Shown piece by piece: positions 1 through 3,803 of a stretch of DNA of 7,168 nt. How positions within the stretch are numbered: the stretch's first letter is position 1; every line of letters starts with the position of its first letter. Below the pieces are notes generated by a model. The model searched no databases, was not told the DNA's origin, and saw only the letters and a list, made by a program, of their open reading frames with translations. Position numbers and translations under genes: made by a program. The DNA is from an uncultured bacterium (GTDB lineage: Bacteria > Patescibacteriota > Patescibacteriia > CAIQCM01), in the NCBI GenBank assembly GCA_903870305.1, contig CAIQCM010000115.1:1-7168 (forward strand), given 5' to 3'.

Positions 1-2
1 AC

Positions 3-605
3 GGCGGGATATCGTACCTCAAGTATGCCAACCAAGTGGTCTTGGAAGTGAACACAAACGGGGTAGCTGTTGAGTGTTGGCTCCAAGCCGACAATGCTAC
101 CAAGTTCAAGTTTACAGTGACCTCAACTGAAGCAGACCGGCAAAGAAATATCACGGTTCCGACCGGACTGACGGGTTACCGCTGGAGGCTTTTCGTTGAC
201 TTAACTCAACCCGCTCTCGCCACCAGGGAGGGCATGTGGCAACTTTTCAACCACTCCCTGAAGTTCCAGCAGGCAGACAAAGGGGAAATTGGACATACTT
301 TCGATCTTGATGACTTGGGGCACCCCTACGACAAACTGCTGTTGTCGGTAGTATTCGAATACGATACGACATTGGGCGGGCCGATCACACTTCAGATGGA
401 TACCCTCACTGGCATCGGAGGCGTGACGTTGAACTCCAACGTTGCACAATTTGTGCTCGGTGCAGGGCGCGGCAAAACTGAATTTCCGATTGCCGCCGAT
501 ACCGTCGCCAAGATGATTCGCATCTATCCTACAGGGGTTACGATCCGTCTGATCAAACACCGTTCAGCAATAGCTCCGGATCGTTCTTTAAGAACATTAG
601 GGTGA
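3..605 (+). CDS. Beta-rich protein of unknown function, 5'-truncated; probably the upstream part of a frameshifted gene
   Basis: The frame is open from the window edge: the codons before the GTG at 36 read GGISYLKYANQ with no stop. The true start therefore lies outside the window, and the GTG at 36 is not a credible start. About 200 residues are visible. They alternate hydrophobic and polar residues (for example LEVNTNGVAVECWLQA and LLLSVVFEYD) with many Gly, Thr and Asp, as in a beta-sandwich or other extracellular beta domain. I see no catalytic motif and do not recognise the family. The frame ends at TGA 603-605. The last roughly 22 codons, from position 537 (VTIRLIKHRSAIAPDRS...), are basic and unlike the rest. 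The -1 frame over the same bases reads GYDPSDQTPFSNSSGSFFKN and runs without a stop into the next reading frame. I infer a lost base in the G-run at 534-537, so the gene probably ends at 886. The secreted/surface context comes only from the neighbours. Confidence 0.7.
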   Translation, partial: GGISYLKYANQVVLEVNTNGVAVECWLQADNATKFKFTVTSTEADRQRNITVPTGLTGYRWRLFVDLTQPALATREGMWQLFNHSLKFQQADKGEIGHTFDLDDLGHPYDKLLLSVVFEYDTTLGGPITLQMDTLTGIGGVTLNSNVAQFVLGAGRGKTEFPIAADTVAKMIRIYPTGVTIRLIKHRSAIAPDRSLRTLG

Positions 606-886
606 CACAATCATCGGGGAATGTTGTGTCAGGTCCGATTGCTGCCACATCTCCCTACACCTCGAACGAGCAAGCCCATGTCTCGTTTCTTGATCAGTTC
701 ACCGTAAACGCCAGGACTTCGGTGCTGTTGATCCTAACGTTGGACGTTTCGCCGGATTTCGTACCACCGACTAATGGCATCTCGTATTCCGTCATGATGA
801 ACAGCGTGGGCACCAATGACACATTAACGGTGTTGTACGGAGCCCACTTCATTACCGATCCTTGGCCGACATTCACGGTCAAGTAG
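602..886 (+). CDS. Probable C-terminal part of the same beta-rich gene, in the -1 frame
   Basis: Read from the GTG at 602, this gives 94 residues. That start overlaps the upstream stop (GTGA), has no Shine-Dalgarno sequence in front, and yields no signal peptide. The frame is open well before it: from 536 it reads GYDPSDQTPFSNSSGSFFKN and then IRVTQSSGNVVSGPIAATSP. This Ser/Asn/Gly/Thr-rich composition matches both the segment downstream and the protein upstream. The C-terminal half (TSVLLILTLDVSPDF, ISYSVMMNSVG, DTLTVLYGAHFI) is again strand-like with short turns and ends TFTVK before TAG 884-886. I therefore read it as the C-terminal portion of the 5'-truncated gene, separated by a single-base frameshift. 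The alternative is a separate, translationally coupled small gene; I find this less likely. The function is unknown. A hairpin terminator follows 23 nt after the stop. Confidence 0.6.
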   Translation: MTQSSGNVVSGPIAATSPYTSNEQAHVSFLDQFTVNARTSVLLILTLDVSPDFVPPTNGISYSVMMNSVGTNDTLTVLYGAHFITDPWPTFTVK

Positions 887-888
887 TG

Positions 889-954
889 GTTCTTTCTCAA
901 TAGCATATCGGCGAGCGGACCTCCAAAATCCGCTCGCCTTCCCAATCAAGTTCA
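889..954 (+). repeat. 3'-flank cassette, copy 1 (terminator hairpin plus conserved flanks)
   Basis: Directly after a TAG stop there is GTTCTTTC (889-896), a GGCGAGCG stem arm (910-917), the matching arm in ATCCGCTCGCCTTCC (928-942), and AAGTTCA (948-954). The same parts occur in the same order and nearly the same spacing after the stop of the next gene (2500-2573). The CGCTCGCC-to-AAGTTCA interval is 10 nt in both copies. The sequence between the stem arms is different in the two copies. Confidence 0.7.
910..940 (+). terminator. Hairpin terminator after the beta-rich gene
   Basis: There is a perfect 10-bp stem: GGCGAGCGGA (910-919) pairs with TCCGCTCGCC (929-938) around a 9-nt loop. Only TT precedes CCC, so the U-tract is weak. 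It may be an inefficient terminator or mainly a 3'-end-stabilising stem. It sits 23 nt after the TAG at 884-886. Confidence 0.65.
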
Positions 955-1007
955 CTCCGTCCCACTTCGCTTCGGCTTCGCGGGATTAAGCGCACTTCAT
1001 TGGGAAG
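938..1007. repeat. Long inverted repeat with nested stem in the intergenic region
   Basis: CTTCCCAATCAAGT (938-951) and ACTTCATTGGGAAG (994-1007) are complementary at 13 of 14 positions. They enclose 42 nt. Inside are TCCC (960-963) opposite GGGA (982-985) and a GC-TTCG-GC mini-hairpin (969-976) that would make a UUCG tetraloop. The element abuts the right arm of the terminator and lies within the 175-nt gap before the next gene. It could be a structured 5' leader for the lipoprotein gene or a palindromic genomic repeat. I do not recognise a known riboswitch. Confidence 0.55.
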
Positions 1008-1061
1008 TTTCTGGAAAGTTCATTGAATTGAAAACGTTCGAAAAGAAAGGTAGAAAGTCAG

Positions 1062-2498
1062 ATGAAGAACACACTCGCAGTATTCGCTTTGTTCGCATTG
1101 ACCGCGGCCGCTTGCGACCGCACACCGCTCAGAACTCGCGTCAGTACCGTGGTTTCGGATGGCGCGTCGGAAACCGCTGTCGACACATCGTCGGCCACTG
1201 CAACCAAGACCGATACAGTATCGGCAACGCAGACCACGACCGTACAGACGACCGCAATTCAGACCGTTTCTGACACCGTCACGTCTATCGACACCGCGAC
1301 CTCGATCGTCACCACGACGCCGACGGCCACGGTAACGACGACCGCGACGGAAACGCAATCTGATACGGTACCAGTCACGGTCAGTCAGACCGCGACGGAC
1401 ACCAATACGGAAACAATATTCACGAACGGCTGCAAGGTCGGAGCAACGGTGGACATCGGCAACGGCATTGACCCGTCGATCGCCGGAAGCAATTCCGGTT
1501 TTGGGATCATCTGGAAAGATAATACCCTCATGCCTGCGCAAATGAATCATGGAATGTTCGCTAGGGTCGATATTGGCGGCAATAAGAAGTCTGCTGGGCT
1601 GGTCTATCTTTCAACCGAAGACATAATCGGCGAGAGGATCGGCATTGCCACCATGATGAACGGCTACGCGCTTTCGATGGATTACCCCGGATTAGACCAG
1701 CGCTCCAATTTCATGATGGCAGGATTCGACGGAACCATGTCGGCACTCGTGAATAATCAGCCGGTGACCGAACCGATTGTTGGTTCGAACAACGAAGGGT
1801 TTACCTTCTTGGACCAAGGTGAAGGTTATCCTGCCCTGCACCAAGTGCAGATTAGCACTAACGCCCTTGTCGATGAGAAGGTTTTCCAGTGGGGCGCGAA
1901 GGCAGCGTTTAAAACAACGAACGGCGCACAGGGCGGCGGCACCTGGGCCTTTGGGATGTCGCAGGCCGGACAGGCGATGATCATCGTCGTAAAGGATGGC
2001 GGAATCTATCCTAATGTGGTGAATCCCGTCGACAACGCCACCGGAGGTTTCGTATCTCTCGACAAGATCGTGCTCGATTCGATCGTCGCGACCGATACCG
2101 GCTATGTTATGGCTTGGTGGTACACGGCTCCCGGTACGAATTGGATGCACTACCTTTCGTTCGTTCCCTACGACGGAACGCCCGACGGAATCGTCAGGAA
2201 TACCATTGAAGTGATGGGTTGGACCGGGAGCAATTCCGGCGCAAGACACGATAGTCTCGCTTGGAATGGAAAGTACATCGGTCTTCTCGCCGCCAATCCG
2301 GTTGTTGGGGAGACGAACCTGCTTTTATTCCGGAACGACGGGACGCAGGTAGGTGACACTATCAACATCTTCAAGGATGACACCAGCCGCCAGAAGTATG
2401 ATGCTGCAGATTTGGCTGCAAGCGGCAGTACCTTCGGCATCGTGTCGACCTCGAGCTCCGGAGACAAGGCGCAGTTCACGCCCGTGACCTGTCAGTAG
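1062..2498 (+). CDS. Lipoprotein with Thr-rich tether and predicted beta-propeller domain
   Basis: This is a 478-residue secreted protein of unknown ligand. Residues 1-18 are a lipoprotein-type signal (MKNTLAVFALFALTAAAC); Cys18 is the likely lipidated residue, although Ala rather than Leu at -3 makes the lipobox weaker than usual. Residues about 37-119 are a low-complexity Thr/Ser/Ala/Val tether with repeated TDTV, SDTV and TTTA words. The domain at about 124-478 has recurring strand blocks ending in aromatic or Gly-rich turns (GFGIIWKD, IGIATMMNGYALSMD, GTWAFGMSQAGQAMIIVV, IVATDTGYVMAWWY, LAWNGKYIGLLAANPV). This resembles a six- or seven-bladed propeller. Its only cysteines are Cys124 and Cys477, at the two ends, which fits a disulfide closing the ring. 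The start is supported by AAAGAAAGG at 1042-1050, 11 nt upstream. It stands alone between two hairpin regions. The lipoprotein/tether reading is fairly sure; the propeller is inferred from pattern. Confidence 0.85.
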   Translation: MKNTLAVFALFALTAAACDRTPLRTRVSTVVSDGASETAVDTSSATATKTDTVSATQTTTVQTTAIQTVSDTVTSIDTATSIVTTTPTATVTTTATETQSDTVPVTVSQTATDTNTETIFTNGCKVGATVDIGNGIDPSIAGSNSGFGIIWKDNTLMPAQMNHGMFARVDIGGNKKSAGLVYLSTEDIIGERIGIATMMNGYALSMDYPGLDQRSNFMMAGFDGTMSALVNNQPVTEPIVGSNNEGFTFLDQGEGYPALHQVQISTNALVDEKVFQWGAKAAFKTTNGAQGGGTWAFGMSQAGQAMIIVVKDGGIYPNVVNPVDNATGGFVSLDKIVLDSIVATDTGYVMAWWYTAPGTNWMHYLSFVPYDGTPDGIVRNTIEVMGWTGSNSGARHDSLAWNGKYIGLLAANPVVGETNLLLFRNDGTQVGDTINIFKDDTSRQKYDAADLAASGSTFGIVSTSSSGDKAQFTPVTCQ

Positions 2499-2499
2499 A

Positions 2500-2573
2500 G
2501 TTCTTTCCGAAAACTAAATAGGGGCGAGCGTTGAATGGTTAACTCCATCCGCTCGCCTTCCTACTAAAGTTCA
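2500..2573 (+). repeat. 3'-flank cassette, copy 2
   Basis: GTTCTTTC (2500-2507) follows the TAG stop, then GGCGAGCG (2523-2530), ATCCGCTCGCCTTCC (2547-2561) and AAGTTCA (2567-2573). This matches the cassette after the preceding gene (889-954). The 24 nt from the right stem arm onward differ at about 3 positions. The upstream coding sequences do not resemble each other, so the similarity is confined to the flank. Confidence 0.7.
2523..2557 (+). terminator. Hairpin terminator after the propeller lipoprotein
   Basis: GGCGAGCG (2523-2530) pairs with CGCTCGCC (2550-2557), an 8-bp outer stem. An inner ATGG (2535-2538) can pair with CCAT (2545-2548). Only TTCCT follows, so the U-tract is weak, as in the first copy. 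It starts 24 nt after the stop codon. It is called a terminator by position and by its recurrence after two successive genes. Confidence 0.6.
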
Positions 2574-2584
2574 TGGATCCATCA

Positions 2585-2621
2585 ATTTCTCAAATACCCA
2601 CGGTCGTGAGTTTTGAGAAAT
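2585..2621. repeat. Imperfect palindrome with CACGGTCGTG core, copy A
   Basis: ATTTCTCAAA (2585-2594) and TTTGAGAAAT (2612-2621) are perfect arms around a centre containing CACGGTCGTG (2599-2608). There is one bulge and one mismatch between arms and core. The same 10-nt core sits at the centre of the palindrome at 3677-3712. No U-tract follows on the + strand (TGAACGG), so it is not an obvious terminator. Confidence 0.6.
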
Positions 2622-2713
2622 GAACGGAAAAAGAAAATCCACGGACTTTTAGGGAAATAAATAAAAGCGAAAATCTACCAGAGTTCATTACAACAAACAG
2701 GAGGAAAAGGAAA

Positions 2714-3073
2714 ATGAAAGATCAAAATGGCAAACCGTTTTTCGTGACCTTCACTCAGGCGGATCAGGAAGTTCCGACACGGCCGTACGACTTGGAGCAT
2801 GTGGTGACCGCGCTGCACCTTGCGCTTCAAGCGGCGCGGAGCAACCATGGCGGACGGGTGAATTTTCTCGAGCTCAACGCGGCCAGGCTGCATGTGTTCA
2901 CCAACAAGACCTCTTCAATCAGCGTTACGGCCTTGACCGAACTCGACTTGGCGAAGGTCTATCTCGCCCTACGACCGCTTCTGGCGGTTGTTCCAAAAAA
3001 CCGTTTGACTGGGAAAATGACCAAGGACGAAGTGCTCGCCAAGATGGAGGAACTGTCGCAACTCGCGATTTGA
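2714..3073 (+). CDS. Small cytosolic protein of unknown function
   Basis: This 119-residue protein has no signal peptide, membrane segment or cysteine, and I do not recognise a family. The start is well supported: AGGAGG at 2699-2704 lies 9 nt before the ATG. Residues about 8-14 (FFVTFTQ) and 59-71 (LHVFTNKTSSISV) look like strands. Residues 27-43 (LEHVVTALHLALQAARS) and 76-91 (ELDLAKVYLALRPLLA) look like amphipathic helices. The C-terminus (MTKDEVLAKMEELSQLAI, 102-119) is a charged helix. This alternation suggests a compact alpha/beta fold or a small regulator/adaptor, but there is no motif to name one. It is the only clearly non-secreted product among the first five genes. It has its own 215-nt upstream region containing a hairpin, and an 87-nt gap to the next gene, so it may be independently transcribed. 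Confidence 0.8.
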   Translation: MKDQNGKPFFVTFTQADQEVPTRPYDLEHVVTALHLALQAARSNHGGRVNFLELNAARLHVFTNKTSSISVTALTELDLAKVYLALRPLLAVVPKNRLTGKMTKDEVLAKMEELSQLAI

Positions 3074-3081
3074 CCAAGGAC

Positions 3082-3110
3082 TTCCAAGGAAAAAAATAAA
3101 GTGGTATTCT
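3082..3110 (+). promoter_or_regulatory. Weak candidate promoter for the Ig-like lipoprotein gene
   Basis: TATTCT (3105-3110) is preceded by TGG, as in an extended -10 element. TTCCAA (3082-3087) lies 17 nt upstream but matches the -35 consensus at only three positions. A CTAACG/CGTTAG stem (3109-3114 with 3122-3127) lies just downstream, and its left arm overlaps the last two bases of the -10. The assignment rests on position and partial consensus only. Confidence 0.25.
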
Positions 3111-3160
3111 AACGGAAAGATCGTTAGCTCGTTCACACTTCACTACAGGAGGATCGAAAG

Positions 3161-3607
3161 ATGAAAACTGCATTAGCATTGCTATTCGTACTTGCTTTGG
3201 CCGCTTGCGGGCCCAATCCGCTTAATGCCACCGTCGCTTCCGGCGCCACGGGAACGGACATGCAGACCGCCACCTCGACCGACACCGTGCCGTTCGAGAT
3301 CGTCTCCGTCAGGGTCGATGAGGTCGATGCCTACCTCAACCCGGCCGTCGATCTGCGAAGTTTCTGTGTTCGCTTCAGCGAACCGCCGCGATGGGTCAAC
3401 ATGATGATCGTCGACAAGAGCAATAGCAAGTTGTTTTTCCTTGAGGGATTCTTGGGCAATCCGACCCTCCCTGCGAAGGACTACATGACTCCAAATCGCT
3501 GGCCGCGCAAGCTCGAGCCGAACACGATCTACGGATATGTGATCGCCGCCGGAGCGAACGGCTCCACTGATTCGTTCAGCGGAGATTTCACGACCGGCGA
3601 CTTCTGA
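3161..3607 (+). CDS. Small lipoprotein with C-terminal Ig-like domain
   Basis: The protein has 148 residues. The signal peptide MKTALALLFVLALAAC has a canonical lipobox, LAAC, with Cys16 as the lipid-attachment residue; the mature protein would be anchored on the outer face of the membrane. Residues about 22-44 are a short Ser/Thr/Ala tether (TGTDMQTATSTDTV) similar in style to that of the larger lipoprotein at 1062-2498. Residues about 46-148 form a beta-sandwich-like domain: FEIVSVRVDEVDAYL, then FCVRFSEPP, ending LEPNTIYGYVIAAGANG...FTTGDF. The final segment is the pattern seen in bacterial Ig-like (Big_5/SbsA-like) domains, where 'L.pnT.Y.v.i..g......G....F.TGDF' closes the fold. AGGAGG at 3147-3152 lies 8 nt before the ATG and fixes the start. 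A strong terminator follows 19 nt after the stop, so this is probably a monocistronic unit. The binding partner is unknown. Confidence 0.85.
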   Translation: MKTALALLFVLALAACGPNPLNATVASGATGTDMQTATSTDTVPFEIVSVRVDEVDAYLNPAVDLRSFCVRFSEPPRWVNMMIVDKSNSKLFFLEGFLGNPTLPAKDYMTPNRWPRKLEPNTIYGYVIAAGANGSTDSFSGDFTTGDF

Positions 3608-3626
3608 GCCGCTCGTCTCGTTCAAC

Positions 3627-3676
3627 AGCGCCGATGCGTCACTCCTCGCGAGTGGCAAATCGGCGCTTTTTCTTTT
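3627..3676 (+). terminator. Strong intrinsic terminator
   Basis: AGCGCCGAT (3627-3635) pairs perfectly with ATCGGCGCT (3659-3667), with an inner stem CACTC/GAGTG (3640-3644 with 3650-3654). The run TTTTTCTTTT follows directly (3667-3676). It is the only classical Rho-independent terminator in the window and ends the Ig-like lipoprotein transcript. Confidence 0.9.
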
Positions 3677-3712
3677 CATCCCACAAATCCACGGTCGTGG
3701 ATTTGTGGGATG
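3677..3712. repeat. Near-perfect 36-nt palindrome with CACGGTCGTG core, copy B
   Basis: The 17-nt arms at 3677-3693 and 3696-3712 are fully complementary, with only GT between them. The centre CACGGTCGTG (3690-3699) is identical to the core of the palindrome at 2599-2608. The outer arms differ (CATCCCA/TGGGATG here, ATTTCT/AGAAAT there), yet complementarity is kept in both. It begins immediately after the T-tract of the terminator. With no U-tract on either side it is unlikely to be a second terminator. Confidence 0.75.
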
Positions 3713-3749
3713 ATTGGGAAGGATGACAAAAAGGCGTGGAAAGGTTAAA

Positions 3750-3766
3750 GTGTATTGATAGTACAC
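3750..3766. promoter_or_regulatory. Short inverted repeat in the leader of the glycosidase gene
   Basis: GTGTA (3750-3754) and TACAC (3762-3766) flank a 7-nt AT-rich spacer, in an AT-rich stretch 38 nt before the ATG. The shape is that of a small operator, but five-base arms can arise by chance. I could not place a convincing -35/-10 pair around it. Confidence 0.2.
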
Positions 3767-3803
3767 GATTTATTAAAGGTTTTTTGATAACCCGCCCAAT
3801 AAT

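Noticed and set aside
583..595. 13-nt palindrome GTTCTTTAAGAAC near the frameshift
   Set aside because: It lies inside apparent coding sequence in both candidate frames, and a stem of 6 bp with a one-base centre cannot form a hairpin. It may be chance.
1020..1550. Minus-strand Arg/Gly-rich frame of 176 codons
   Set aside because: It is the shadow of the Thr-rich tether (ACG/ACC codons read back as CGT/GGT); the + strand has the signal peptide and the ribosome-binding site.
2573..2582. Palindrome ATGGATCCAT
   Set aside because: A lone 10-nt palindrome containing a BamHI-type site; expected by chance and with no second copy or functional context.
3182..3766. Minus-strand frame of 194 codons over the Ig-like lipoprotein and its terminator
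   Set aside because: The + strand gene has a perfect lipobox, an AGGAGG site and a classical terminator in the right direction. The antisense frame runs through that terminator and has no domain pattern.
3744..3791. Sigma70-type promoter before the glycosidase gene (TTGATA at 3755-3760)
   Set aside because: No -10-like hexamer lies 16-18 nt downstream, and TATTAA at 3771-3776 is too close. I could not defend a specific pair.
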